From the NCBI GenBank assembly GCA_034769895.1, contig CM068369.1, positions 425,283,479 to 425,347,478 of the forward strand: a stretch of 64,000 nucleotides of DNA, read 5' to 3'. The DNA is from Magicicada septendecula. Its lineage: Eukaryota; Arthropoda; Insecta; Hemiptera; Cicadidae. Position numbers and translations under genes: made by a program. The notes beneath the pieces are model-generated. The model searched no databases. It was not told the DNA's origin and saw nothing but the letters and a program-made list of their open reading frames with translations. This document shows positions 22,961 to 35,502 of the stretch, in pieces. Within the stretch, counting starts at the first letter, position 1. Every line of letters starts with the position of its first letter.

Positions 22961-25900
22961 GTTTCAATTACCCTTTTTAGCAACTTCTCATTTTTACTCT
23001 GTTACCAATTTTAATTTATCATTTTCCGCCACATCCGTATTTAAAAAAATTTCAAATACATCTGGACTAAACTAATTTTGCTCAAAATGTTTATAATTTT
23101 TATACATAGAATTAAATGATGTAATCAATTGATATCTAAGACGTTGACACTGCCATCCTTGTATTCCGAAGGTTCAAATAAGGCAACAAGTGCTTAGACG
23201 GCAGCAAAAAGAGCCGTTATTATATAACACGTTGTTTAAGCGGAATTTATAATTATAATGTAAAGAGCAAGATTATGTAACGAAACTAAATGTTTATAAC
23301 TTACACATATGATATGACTGTCGCGTTATAGACATTTAATTCTTTAAAGCTGTGGAGCAAGTATCGTGCTCAAAGGAATATCGTGACTGCCTCTCGCGAC
23401 ACTCCACAAAGTTTAAAGTTTAAAATTATTTAAACAGCGTAAACGGGAAATCATAGAGAAATCGTGTGTTATTCTGGACACTGCCTAGAATTTGTACGAA
23501 AATTTTATTAAATTTTTAATTTTTGAACTTAATATTATGTTTGAGGTAAGGTTATTTGCTCTGAATGTATGACAAGCACATTAGTATAATAAATTTTTGT
23601 TTTTAAAACTACCCATGCTAACACTTAGCGGCGGTTTGGCCACAACTAGTAGAACCCAGACACATTAGTTACATTAGTTCATTATCTACTTTGGGACTTG
23701 TTCGTGTTTCTTTTACTATATACAGGATCTAGTATAACTACTGATCACAATGCTACAACCTATAAATTCAACACAATTTTATTGACATGTTGATAGAATT
23801 TTGTTGTCCTTCTTCTTCCTCCTCCTCCTCCTCCTCCATTCTACCTCATTGTTTCTTCAATTCTTATTCGTTTAATTCTTTTTCGCCTCCCTCTTCACCT
23901 CTCATAATTCGTATAAGAGTTATGATTACAGATCCGCTTTAGAAGCCTTTTAGTGCTCCGCAATAATTTTCGCCTCCTTTTTACGTGAAAATTATTCAGT
24001 AGGCCCTAACTCCTTTCATGTTTGGTATAATCACCATTTTGACGATCTTCACTCTGCAAGTTTCATATCCGCTTGCACAACACGTTTTTTGACATTACAT
24101 TCATAGCATATAAATCATGTGAATTACGAATGCTTAAAATAAATATGACATTCACTTTAAATTATTGAGCGACGACGATCATTTCCGCGGAGGATGCAAC
24201 GTTGTAATATGGTTTATTTTAGACAATGTGCATCAAAGCATTTTAATTGAAAAGTCTTAGGTTGTCAACATCTGTTACTGATACTGTAACACTCTAAAGC
24301 ACATCCCAAATATAACTGTAACGTAGATGTAAATTATACGTGTTATTGTCGATTGTTTGCATTTTTCTCTGTAATGTAGTTGCCAACGTATATCGAATAC
24401 TGACCTTCTGGACAGGAAATCACGGACACTTGACTAGCGAGCTACACCTAGACTGTGAAGGTTAGCCACACGGATTAAGCGTAACTAATGACCCCACCAC
24501 TCCTCGTAGGCCTGCACTGTGCACTGTGCGGGCCCACACTAGACACAAGATTTATGACTTAATTTGACTCACACTTAATTAATTCAGTTAAAACACCTGC
24601 TGCAGTACAACGCACTGTTACGTATGTATTTGCATGGCCACACGCGTCTCTCTGTGAATGTGTTACGGGAGAGTCATAAGCGCAGTGCAGCCATTCCAAA
24701 ATGGATGCCGACAAATGCCAACTTAAATTATATTAAAGTCAAAGCAGGAATCAAGTTAAACCCTGGAGATACCTGTAAAACCACGTTATTGCAGATAAAA
24801 AATTAATTATCAGAAAACCGAAAAGTAGGATAATTATAGTGCCTCGTACGTAGCTTGTACTTAATGTATCAGAAACACAATTTTAAAATATTTGTAAATT
24901 TAACTAAATTAATGATTTTTAGAGGAAACCATCAGTACGTTCCAAAATAGACAATCAATGGGAAACTAGAATTGCCACAGGAAAAATAATACGTAAACCT
25001 ATATCAGTTTTCTGGTCTCAGCGAGTCGGAACAACTTTCTTAGTTGCACATTAAGGAAACATTTAATTACTGAGTAGTTCTTTTAAAGTAAGTATTAAAT
25101 TCTGCCCCCCCCCCATGGTCACTAGCCTCTTGAGGGTTCAGTTCCCTCGCTCTGCGTAATTTTGTGCTTGAAAATAGCTGAAGATCCGGGTTTGCTTCTA
25201 GCCACGACCAAGTCTTTGTTCCTCCTTTAGACCGAGTCTTTCATGCTTTGAAAGACCTCTCTCACCCAAAACATACATAATATGTACTTGTTTGCTTCGA
25301 AGCAAGTCCTGCTTCGATGCTTCAGTCGATTTCAGGTGTACTGGTCAGCAATGAAAAATTTATATCAATAATAATATACTTCTTTATTACCGGTTTAGGA
25401 AATGATGGGGATAGGTTGCTTAACCTAAGCCGTACGGCATACAAGAAATACAGCGTAGCCACATGACCAGCAAAACTCTTGAGCCTGCCTTTGTAACCCA
25501 AAATGTTACCTAGCTACTCATTTCCGTAGGCTGGGTTTTCTGGAAACTGAAAATGCACCTTAATTATGTTGTATTGTCCTGGATTCGAATCCGTTACTTT
25601 TATATTACCGCCACTCCCACTGGTTTATTAAACGTACAAAAGTAATTGCTAAAATGAAAATATTGGAAATGGGAATATTCTAATTAAAAATGTTAAAACT
25701 ACGATTCAAAGACATCAAGTCCACTGTCTACAGGCTTCGTTATTACCGTCAACGGCCATTTTACTTTTCTGTGATCGTCACTGGCGTTTATTGTTACAAT
25801 ATAAATTCAGATTTATTGTACTCACAGGTAGCGTAGTATTCTATGTAATTCTTAAAGTATGCCGAGAGGCCAATCTGTATGGAAATCACTGCATTAGTGT

Positions 25901-26760
25901 ATACGGCAAATATCGGCGTGGTCTAAACGCTATGTCGCTTCTGATTTCTGTTGCTTCTTTTATTCAGAGAAATCCCTAGTTCCTTTGACTTGTTTTCCTT
26001 TGCCTTACACAATTTTTGCGACAAAGTCATTATATCTTACGATGTATTCTACAAATCTAATCTTTCTAAGTTCCGTTATTACACTGTTTCTCCATCCTTC
26101 AGTCTTCCTAGTAACTTCTTTCTCTCTATTATTTTCCTTAATATTTGTAAATTTGCTTTTGTTTAACTCCATCTAGTTCTTTTCTTATTCTCTCGAATAC
26201 TTATTTTTGCTCTTTCGAGAATCTGACTTACAAATATCAACTTACGTATCCGTAAAATTATAAACTTCTACCAAAGATTTTATAACTTTTTCCTTGCGTA
26301 TGTTTGGAACGTAGGCCTATATAACCTTGAATGTATAAGCATATATTTGAATTTATATTAATTAATAAAATAGTTTTTCTTACATACTTATTAAACATAT
26401 TGATATCTGAAGCTAACATTTAGCTTAATTTTTGTAAGTGGTGTTTGACATTCGCCCTCCGTTCCTCGTACAAACCATTCACGTACAGTTTCTGTAATTT
26501 AACGGTATTACTCAGACTGAACAAATTCCAGCTGCTAGCAGAATTTCAGCCCGTTCTCTGCTTCTATTTAACGTTTGCATGTTTATATGCAGCAATTTTG
26601 TCAGTGGCGGGGCAAGCTGTGTTGTCAGTCCTATAACTCACTGTTTTCTCACTCGGGTCAAAGACATGGAATGCTTCACCTGACACGGAAATGCTACTAG
26701 GAAATGGTTCCTACTTAGCCAATCCGAGTTAGCGACAAGGGTAACCTACACGACACGTAC
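22961..26760. other. No recognisable gene (3.8 kb)
   Basis: AT-rich DNA. A short pyrimidine tract, (TCC)n at about 23809-23837, and a C10 run near 25106 are the only simple repeats. Open frames at 25791-26176 and 26445-26636 are T-rich and hydrophobic, without domains. I assign nothing else. Confidence 0.55.
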
Positions 26761-26985
26761 CTTTTAAACAGGGGCGTATATTCTAGGCTAGCTAGGCTAG
26801 CTGCGAAGCCCAAAGATTAAAGCACAAAAAATCTATTAGGAATTTGCATAAAATTGTTCATTTTATCGAAGTCAGACGTGTTTCCCTCACGTGTTTACTT
26901 CTGTTTCATAGTAACGTAATTACTAATTACAGACAATTCAACTTCGCATATAACGGCGCCTGAATCGCTGCAACTTGCTTTACTC

Positions 26986-27012
26986 AGGCTTCGCAAGTAA
27001 CTTGCGAAGCCT
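26986..27012. promoter_or_regulatory. Perfect 12-bp hairpin in hAT 5' subterminal region
   Basis: AGGCTTCGCAAG (26986-26997), loop TAA, then the exact complement CTTGCGAAGCCT (27001-27012). Related GCTTCGC sequences occur at about 26795 and 27092. Repeated subterminal motifs are where hAT transposases are known to bind. Assigning that role here is inference. Confidence 0.5.
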
Positions 27013-27226
27013 TTTCTCGTCACGATTCAATGGCGTTGCTATGACAACGGCGAGGGACTTGGTGGGGGCAATGACGTTTATCGTAGGCTAGGCTTCGCTC
27101 CTTGGAGAGCTAGCCAACAGTGTGAGACAGTAGGCCGTGTGGCACGCAAAGCAGTGGTTCATTTTAAAATTAGTTATAATTTTGTGAATGATATTTTGTG
27201 CTGTGCGGTTTGAATAATAAATTAAG

Positions 27227-29383
27227 ATGAGTGATATAGTTAATAAACTATTGACAAAGACACAATTTGCTCAGCTTCCGTATGAGGATAAGCTTCAAAT
27301 TGTAAAGATAGGTAGGCCTCAGCCATCCCTTCTAGTACTTAAAAGTGAACATAAAGAAAAGAACAGAGCGTATACTAGACGTTTTAGTGAGGCCAACTAC
27401 AAAAAATACCCTTGGTTAACTGGATCGAGTACAGCTAATAAATTGTACTGCTGGGCGTGTTTGCTTTTTTGCACCGATACAAGTCCTTGGAATAAGAGAG
27501 GATTTAATAATTTAAATTATTTGGTAACGGCTTGTGATTAACATCAAAAATCACTTAGTCATATACGAGCATTCAATACGTTAGAGACATTCGGTTTTCA
27601 AAGAATCGATCATTCCCTTAATTTATAGAAGAAGATTGCTGCCAGTCTACATAATGAAAAAGTAAAGGAAAATAGAATTATTTTAAGAAGACTGATTGAC
27701 GCAGTAACATTCCTAGGGAAGCAAGAATGTCCATTTAGGGGCCACAATGAGTCTAGCGATTCAACAAATAAAGGCATGTACATAGAACTTTTGGAATTTT
27801 TATCAACGCATGAGCAAACAATACCGAACCATTTAAAAACCGCAACAATTTTTAGAGGAACGTCACCGGTAATACAAAATGATTTAATTGACGCAGTAGG
27901 TAGCGTAATTACAGACAAAATCAAATCAGAAATATCTAATGCAACATTCGTTGCAATATTACTTGACGAGACAACTGACGTAACCAATAAAAGTCAATTA
28001 TCAACAGTTTTACGATTTGTCGATAATGAAGGAAACTGTCAGGAACGATTTTTGCACTTCACTGACGTCAGTTTAGACCGAACTGCACAAGGAGTGTTCC
28101 AACATGTCACCAAGGTTGTGGATGATTTAGAATGTTCAAAAAAACTTATAGCCCAAACTTTCGATGGAGTAGCTGTTATGGCCGGTCATGTGTCTGGACT
28201 TCAAACCTTGGTGAAAAATAAGTACCCATCAGCAACTTTTATTCATTGCTGTAGTCACAGGCTGAATTTTGTTTTGTCAAAGTCAACAAATTTTGTAGCA
28301 AAATGTAAACGGTTTTTCATCACTTTATCAGGAATACCTAGCTTTTTTTCACGTTCTACAGTCCGCACAACTACTCTAAAAAACTTTATGGAGAAGAAAC
28401 TACCGAGAGTGGCACCAACAAGGTGGAATTTCTCATCAAGGCTTGTAAATACTGTCAAAGAATATAGAAGGCCTCTTATCATGTTCTTTTCATCAATAGA
28501 AGATGAACCCGGTGACTGGAAAGGTGAAGAAGTGAATACTACTTCAGGCTTTGTTTGTTTTTTACGTAAATTCGACACTAGATTTCTTCTTCTTAATTTC
28601 AGCAAAATATTTGCAATTTCTGACGTTCTGTTTGACATAATGCAAAAAAAATGTTTGGACATTTCTTACTGCATGAATAAAGTCAATGATTTATATGATA
28701 CTCTGCAGAAAATTAGAGATGAGGATTTTGATCTTGTATGGACAGAAGCTACAAGTAATTCTGAATATGAAATAAAGAATATGAACCAAGACACAAAAGA
28801 CAGAGAAATGATGACCGTTCCAAATGGCAGCGTATTTTTAACGAAATTCTGGACACAGTGATGTCCCAGATAAAATTCAGGTTTGAGTCCCAAAAGGATC
28901 TTAAATTCCTGTCTTTATTGGATTCAAACAATTTTGATACATTTTGTAAAAGTTTCCCACAAAATCTGATGACAGAACTTAAAGAACCATATAGTTCATA
29001 CTTTGACATTGTTCGCCTCAAAAATAAACTAATGTGCTTTATACTCTAGATGAGTATAAGAAAAATCAGTGAATGAGATTACTATTAATATGAAACTCAA
29101 TAATTTGGACATAGTGTTTAGTGAAGTGTACAAACTAGCAGAATTAACATTGACATTTCCATCTACAACTGCAACTGTTGAAAGAAGTTTCTCCGTTCTA
29201 AAGAGGATTAAGACTTACCTCAGAGCCACACAAGGACAAGTCCGGTTAAGCAACTTGGCCATTATATCTATTGAGAAAAACATTCTTCTTAATATGAAAA
29301 AGTGGTCAGAAGAAACATTTTATGAAAGTGTAATCCTGAAATTCACACAAAAGGAGAGAAGAATGGAGTTCTTGTTCAAATAA
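27227..29383 (+). pseudogene. hAT transposase, ZMYM1-like (TTF zinc finger, DUF4371, dimerisation domain), disrupted
   Basis: Transposase that would cut and paste the surrounding element. Start ATG at 27227 (MSDIVNKLLTKTQF). A TTF-type zinc-finger region lies near residues 55-95 (KYPWL, KLYCWACLLF, PWNKRGFNNL). In the same frame, stops occur at 27539-27541 (TAA) and 27626-27628 (TAG). The frame then stays open to 28861 with the DUF4371/RNase-H-like core: ILLDETTDV (first acidic residues), AQTFDGVAVMAGHVSG (second aspartate) and FIHCCSHRLNFVLS. A frameshift near 28805 moves coding to the frame holding KWQRIFNEILDTVMS. A stop at 29047 and a further frame change precede the hAT dimerisation domain at 29069-29383 (FPSTTATVERSFSVLKRIK, with the expected glutamate in VERSFS). 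Total about 720 residues if uninterrupted, normal for the family. All key domains are present, but two stops and two or more frame breaks inactivate it. Confidence 0.9.
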
Positions 29384-29877
29384 ATCTACACAGAGCCGTC
29401 GTCGAAGTCAGACGTGTTTCCCTCACGTGTTTACTTCTGTTTTGTAGTAGCGACTTGTAAACAAATACGGACATAGTTTAAACCCACGCGGTTTAACTCT
29501 ATTTACGTTAATGCTGGGACTGTATTGTGTATTGTGGCTGTGTGGATTGTTGACATCACTGACCAGGTATTTAACTTTTGTTGTTTTTCCTCATATTTCT
29601 ATATCATATTTTGTTTTCATAAGCTCACTGTGTTTCTAATGGAAGTACTCTATGCGCCCTATGTGCTATATTATTATGTATTGTATATTCATATCTATCT
29701 TTTACACCTATCTATACAATGTATACTCTGTCATTACCAATAGGAACTATTTAATTGATGGTTTAAACTAACAGATAAGTCAAACTTTCTTCAGTATAAT
29801 TATATATTATTTCCTCATGATGTAATGATATAGTTCTTGCTTTTTTTAATCTTTTGTAATCTTTTATTTGTTTCACT

Positions 29878-29939
29878 ACCGCCGTCCGGCCCTAGTGGCT
29901 TCGGCGGAACAAATGTATGCTATAAATAAATAAATAAAT
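29878..29939 (+). mobile_element. Retroposon 3' end: hairpin plus (AAATA)n tail
   Basis: CCGCCG (about 29880) and CGGCGG (about 29904) can form a GC-rich hairpin, followed by ACAAATGTATGCTATAA and then AAATA repeats ending near 29939. A GC-rich hairpin next to a short A-rich tandem tail is typical of 3' ends of non-LTR retroposons. I could not find the 5' boundary or a target duplication. The insertion lies inside the hAT element and so should post-date it. Confidence 0.5.
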
Positions 29940-30172
29940 GAAGTATTGAAGTTCTTTGCTTGCTTTTGTCTTTCTAATGATGCCATTCATAATTATTGTT
30001 GAAGTATCAGTCATTATTATATAAGTTAGAATGCATTGGCATGGTGTCACAAAATCACATCACTTCAAAAAGCTTGAAATGTGAACGAGGGGGACCCCCT
30101 CCAGTGCATTTTCTTCAATTCTAAGGTGAGCTAGCCCAGGTCTTGAACTCAGCATACGCCACTGCTTTTAAA

Positions 30173-31516
30173 GCTTCTAAGTGTACTGCATTTCATCGCT
30201 CAAAGGCCCGTTGAATAAAGTCTGACTTACTTGACGTGATGTAAGAGTAGGCCTATTGCTGCAGATACATTACTCTAAAATATATGTTACCAGATACATT
30301 AAAAAATATATATATCATATGTTAGACAGCTGCTGACAATACGTAATCGTTAAGTAGTTCGTTCGCTGAACATATACCAAACATTCGGTTGTTTCCACCA
30401 GGAAGCCGACCCAGTATAGACTATATTTTCTATGTTTATTGACACTATAAATAATTCATTATGGCAGAAATGTTACCCTCTCCGAGTCTTGTAAAAACAA
30501 AACAAAAAAATGTTAGAAGATTTTTTGTATAATTTTCTCCAGTTTTATAGCAACCCCGCCAGCCTCTCCCTTGTCCACCTGCACACATTATTTTGGTGTT
30601 GTTGTTGTCGAATATTTCCTACCCTCGTCTTTCTTCACCCCCCCACCTCCATTTACATCATCAAAAACCTGTTCTTGCAAACCAATAAAAATAAGAACAA
30701 CCCTTTTTACGACCTACATCTTTTCAGACGATTTTTTTCTCGCCTCACCCTCTTACCCCGGTTGGCAGTTTGGCGGGATTTTTTTCTAGGTTCTAAAACC
30801 CCGTTGTTTATTTATATTTTGTCTCGGGCGATTGAGACTCGACCCTATTAGTCGAGGAGACTACCAATTGACTCCTGCAGAGATAATTCTTGTCGCTCTT
30901 ATACTTAGAATTAAATCTCCCCTGTCATTCTTGAATATTTAATTTATCAAATTAATTATTAAATTTTTCTTTTGTTAGCGCATTATCAGTGAGTTGTACC
31001 TGGGTAAGATGGAAGCGATCGTGCTCGAATCAGAATTCAGATTATTATGACTTCATTAACTGCTTTGGGTCCGCCCTGCATTCGTGGATGCTTGTGGCTA
31101 GCCTTTAAGCTGTTCTGGACTTGCTAACGATTTGAACACATTAAGTTACTACTTACACCGAACAGAACTGCGAAGAGTATGTAACATTCTTTTACTGTTA
31201 ATCTCATATAGATGCATATTACGTATGAATGTTATTTTCAGATCTCTCTACAAGTAATGCTAGTGCATACGCCTATAGACGCCTAATAAACTGAGTTCTT
31301 GTTTTGGACTCTCAATCCCTTGTCAGTGGGGCAGACAATACATTTTTGAATACACTAGTAATTGTATATCGGTACGTTCAAAACGGTTGTAAACCGTCAG
31401 GGACATGATATCAAGTAATTATTTCTTTCGGCTACGGGTAGTCGTATGTATTGAATCCTAAAGTAGTTTACTGATTATTATATTATTATTATTACTGCTA
31501 TTATTATTATATTATA
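30173..31516. other. No recognisable gene
   Basis: Non-coding. Frames around 30510-30851 are chance, with no domain. An ATT-rich microsatellite at about 31477-31521 directly abuts the next family H copy. Confidence 0.55.
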
Positions 31517-32197
31517 TTATTTGTTTGTCTATCTGTCTATTATATATCTGTTTAGGGTATGTCTCGGTAAAACTTTTGAACGCATAAACCGATTTCATAA
31601 AACTTAGTATGCGTATCCACTCTTTTACCCTACAGAACTCTAGTGTTTTGAGATTTACCCCCACCCAAATTGGGGACGGGAGACAAAAATGTGAGGGGGG
31701 TCGAAATTGTGGAAAAATCACAAAAACGCATTAGGGTATTAAATTACAGTCGCATTAAAGGAATTTTAACTACAGTCTGAATATAGTGTTCGTGTTTCAA
31801 AATTTTGAAAGTGGGAGGTCAAAATTTGGGTGTAAAGTTTGATAAAGTCACAAAAATTCATGTGGGATATGAAATTAAAGAAAATTTTAACTAACATCTG
31901 GATATAGACTACAAGACCCAAAAACGAGATGAAAAATTTGAAAAAAATTATGTAACTCCAACAGGGTGTCAGAGTAAAAGGAACAGAGTAACCCAAATCC
32001 GAATAGTTCAAATGTTTAGTGTTTATTGTATGATTGTGAGATCTATAATTGTTGTGTTACTAAACAAATAGTAGAGTAATAGGGAATTACTTCCTATAAT
32101 TGGAAAAATATCTACTATCGAAATTTATGTAGTAATAAGTGTAGGTCTACTTTGGTCAAAATTGTGAGAGAGTTGTGCAGCTCAGGGACCATACTAG
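31517..32197 (+). repeat. Family H dispersed repeat, copy 4 (near full length)
   Basis: The best complete copy. It opens with TTTGTCTATCTGTCTATT-type simple sequence, then the 5' block (gggtatgtctcggtaaaac, cataaaccgatttcataaa, actctagtgttttgag). The body has the TGTGAGGGGGGTCGAAATTG and AAAGGAATTTTAACTACAG blocks. The 3' end has a hairpin TGAG...CTCA (32165-32184) followed by GGGACCATACTAG, ending at CTAG 32194-32197. About 680 bp, no coding capacity. Confidence 0.75.
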
Positions 32198-33766
32198 CTG
32201 ATAATTTATGTCTATCAGGACACACTTCCGTGAGCTCTGTCCATTTCAGAATATATTATTTGCGCTAGAAATTATCAAAACAACCATTAGCACTAAGCTT
32301 CATTACTTATCTTGTAAAGATTAAACCAACCAAGGCAGCACTAGTCTATTCATTATGGGGATGCGATAATAATAACAATATGATAATAATGATGACAATA
32401 TTATAGACGATGTACTAAACTTTTTTAAAAGGTCACGACTTTGTTAAGATTTGCTAAAGGTATCGTGCTGTTGATAGCACGATGAATGCCACGATTGTTA
32501 TACTGTATACATGAGTGGCATCCAGCTAACTACCGTGGACTTAGTCACTTTAAAAATAAAATCGAAGTCGTGTGCGTAATTATATGGCAGGTACGTAAGT
32601 CATTAAGGACTGGTGATTATCGAGAGGACAAGCTGCGTTACTAGTCGCTGCTACAGGTTCATTGCCCGGTCCTGCGCAACGCCGCTTCTCTTATAGCCTA
32701 CTTCACCTGGTTGTGTTCTTCGACTAATGGTCAACGCGACCCTCAAATGAAGACGTCCGTGAACCAACTCGACTGGCCCTCGTTGCTAATGTGATGCACG
32801 TCCTTTGTAATTTAAGTAAATTAAACGTGATCGGGACGCAGTCCTAGCCATATTTCAAAATTCCTTCTATCCTGCGACCGACGGACAACACATACGCTCT
32901 GCACGTAAATAAACAACAAAAAACAGCATACCGACTGAAACATTCTGCAATTCCTAATATATTAAAAAATATTTTCGCTTACGAAAAATTTATTATTTTA
33001 AGGATTACAGGTATATGTGGACTTCAATTTCACGTATCTTTGAAAATTTGGTTTCTTAAAAATTCGCAAACCACCAACTTTCGCTTAACTTAAAAGTAAA
33101 AGCATGGAACTAGGAATCTGAGGAGTATTAAGGTTTTTTTATTTTTGGATCAATAATTGCAATTACTAAACACAAGCACAACTGTATTTCCAAAATAATC
33201 TTCAAATTAGAGAATTCTGCAAATAAACTGCAATCGAATAATTTAAAATCGAAATTCAAATGGATTTAACGTTAAAACATTTAAGGCGTACCCCTATACA
33301 TTTTTGTAACATACATTACGTCTATCTACAATTATCTTATATTCTTATTAATTGTATTTCATCATATAATCGTCAAAATATTTTAATTTCTTCATGATAA
33401 TGAGAAGTATAATGAACCAATCGGAGTACGCATTAAATAAGAGTAAAATACGCTACTTACTGTATGAATATTCTTACGTTAGGTATTATACGCATTGTTA
33501 CGTTATATTATTGCTAACTGAAACGTAAGTAGTATTGCTGCCTGGCCACGCGATAGTTCAAGCCTCTCCCGCTATGCACGTATGAAATAACAAAAATTCC
33601 TCTATTTAACAAATAAAATTTGTATTTGATTACAAAATTCGTCAGTACGGAGATGGTGTTGCGATCAGTAGCATTAATGGTCCAGCAGGCATACGTCATT
33701 GCTGGGAAGACTCAGCATTTGAAAAGTGTAATCAACACAGTTCGCATTAAGTCTCCGGAAAAATCA

Positions 33767-33768
<2 letters not shown>
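32198..33768. other. No recognisable gene
   Basis: Mixed to AT-rich non-coding DNA. A slightly GC-richer patch at about 32620-32840 has no assignable content. Confidence 0.55.

Positions 33769-33812
<44 letters not shown>
33769..33812. repeat. (TG)n microsatellite
   Basis: About 21 uninterrupted TG dinucleotides. Confidence 0.95.
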
Positions 33813-33815
<3 letters not shown>

Positions 33816-34149
33816 ACGAGAAAAATTACATAGTCAAATTTTGTTTCACTTCTCAATATCATTTTGAAACGTATAGGTGAACAGTCAAGTTTCATTTACA
33901 TTTTTTTGTTTCTTATTCTTGGGGACTCTTTATCTTACCATGGAATGTATATGAAAGATCTATTTGTATAACTTTTTGCTAGTCTCTGTAGACTTCATGT
34001 AATAACTATAAATAAAGAAAATACAGCCTAAATCTGACCTAAATTACCAGAATCTCGGTTACCGAAAACAAGTGACGAACGTGAATAACGAAAACACTTC
34101 TAACCTTTTCAAAACTAACACTTAATATTTTTAAATTTCAAACAATACG
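33813..34149. other. No recognisable gene
   Basis: AT-rich spacer. Nothing is seen. Confidence 0.6.
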
Positions 34150-34800
34150 CATTGTAGTGAGTATCGCCTACGTTGAGTCTGTCAGGGAACCTTCTGCGTC
34201 TGGCGAAGACGACGGCTGTGCTCTTGGCCGCGTTATAGCGACCCTCCATTTCTCTGGCCACTTAACTTAATCGTCGAGTTGTTCCTGGAGTCAGATAACG
34301 GCCGTTTCAGCCCGACGATCTACGGTATAAACCGCCGTATCATCGACGAACATGGCCAGGCAACCTGGACACGTCAATGGCGTACACAAAGAAAAGCAGG
34401 GGGCCTAAGACTCTTTCCTGAGGTACGCCAGACTTAATTGCCCTTTCCTAAGAAAGGGTGTTGTCTACTTTCACGCGGAAGGCTCTGTTCCGAAGAAAGC
34501 TAGCAATCAAATGAATGTAGCAATCCGAAAGCAGCATCTCCGTGAGTTTGTACGAAGTCCAGGATGCCAGACACGATCTAAAGCTTTCTCGACATCAAGA
34601 AAATTGGCGACGGTCTGTTCTCGCGAGCAACCGGCCTCGACAATGGTCTCCACGAAACGCATCAGCTGATACGTCGAGGAGTGCCTAGCTCAAGAAAAAA
34701 TTGCTCGAGGACCAGAACGTCGAACCATTTTAGGTCATATTGAAGTCGCCGCTGAACCAGTTGTTCGCAAACTTTCGACGTGGTCGACAGCAAATAGTCT
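34150..34800 (-). mobile_element. Jockey-type LINE reverse-transcriptase fragment
   Basis: Minus-strand translation in several frames gives, in order: CEQLVQRRLQYDLK; then VETIVEAGCSREQTVANFLD followed by VEKALDRVWHPGL (palm motif A, F-x-D-V-x-K-A-F-D-x-V-W-H type); SGVPQERVLGPLLFFVYAID; and MFVDDTAVYTVDRRAE, with the catalytic FVDD at 34350-34339. This motif set and order are characteristic of Jockey-clade non-LTR retrotransposons and differ from the RTE-like copies elsewhere in the window. Frameshifts and stops interrupt it. Neither an endonuclease domain nor a 3' tail is apparent. It is markedly more GC-rich than its surroundings, suggesting a younger or differently composed source. Confidence 0.75.
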
Positions 34801-35414
34801 TATGATTTGATAATCTTACGCAAATAGTTTCAGCAAGCTTTATTGTTTTGTTTTAGATGAGACTAAAATTAAATATTTAATTTTTTAATTCAAACACTTT
34901 TTGCTACAGTCTGTTTCTTGATGTATATAATATATTTAATATTTATAATGAATTTACCTCAAGATATTTTTTCCTTGTTAGGTACTTGTTTCGGGAAGCA
35001 TTGTGTTCCCATATTCAGCCTTCCTGATTTTGAGTCTAGTGAAGTAATTGTGTGTTGGTTGGTTGTTATTGTGGTTTCCTGTTGGCCTTTGATACTTTAA
35101 AATGGTATTATTGTGTGTGATTGTGGTGTATGTATTAGTATTTTGTGTATTTCGATGTTGAGTATTGAAAATTGTGTCATGTTTTGTATTAATTTGTATT
35201 AATTTTTTTAATTCTTCATTTTTTCTTTTGCACCCACGCGTGTGCTTGCACACTCGTATTTATTTTGCAAACAGGGTCTATGATGTATCGGGGATCTGGC
35301 CATTTTACAATCATCGCAGAAACAAATATTGTTATTCTTCTTGTCCTTCTTGCCACATAGTTTCAACAGAACTAAAGTTTCAAACTATTGAAAGAATTAA
35401 TAGTTACGCAGTGC

Positions 35415-35417
<3 letters not shown>
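34801..35417. other. No recognisable gene
   Basis: T/G-rich sequence. An open frame on the minus strand (35253-34978) is rich in N, T and H from CA-rich sequence and is not assigned. Confidence 0.5.

Positions 35418-35501
<84 letters not shown>
35418..35501. repeat. (TG)n microsatellite, 84 bp
   Basis: About 42 uninterrupted TG dinucleotides. Long C/V or H/T frames here are artefacts. Confidence 0.95.

Positions 35502-35502
<1 letters not shown>

Larger units (their letters stand above)
26761..30172 (+). mobile_element. Complete hAT transposon with 8-bp target duplication
   Basis: The element spans 26769-30164 (3396 bp). The left terminus reads CAGGGGCGTAT; the right terminus, as reverse complement, reads CAGTGGCGTAT. 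An exact 8-bp direct repeat CTTTTAAA flanks it (26761-26768 and 30165-30172), the hallmark of hAT insertion. Both subterminal regions carry GCTAGC motifs, and the left one several GCTTCGC motifs. Inside is a ZMYM1-like transposase in plus orientation (27227-29383), now broken. A roughly 41-bp direct repeat (26866-26906 and 29402-29442) brackets the coding region. A retroposon-like tail with AAATA repeats near 29939 appears to be a later insertion in the 3' part. Intact ends mean it might be mobilised by an enzyme supplied elsewhere; that is inference. Confidence 0.9.

Noticed and set aside
25574..25590. tRNA B-box-like GGATTCGAATCC
   Set aside because: No A box or acceptor stem at the right distance. 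A single palindromic match is not enough.
27610..29021. Minus-strand frames of up to 135 codons over the hAT transposase
   Set aside because: Shadows of the plus-strand transposase coding sequence.
30510..30851. 113-codon open frame
   Set aside because: Overlapping frames in two phases, pyrimidine-rich, no recognisable domain.
34978..35253. 91-codon minus-strand frame rich in N, T, H
   Set aside because: CA-rich low-complexity sequence. The C-terminal part vaguely recalls retroelement sequence but no motif could be fixed.
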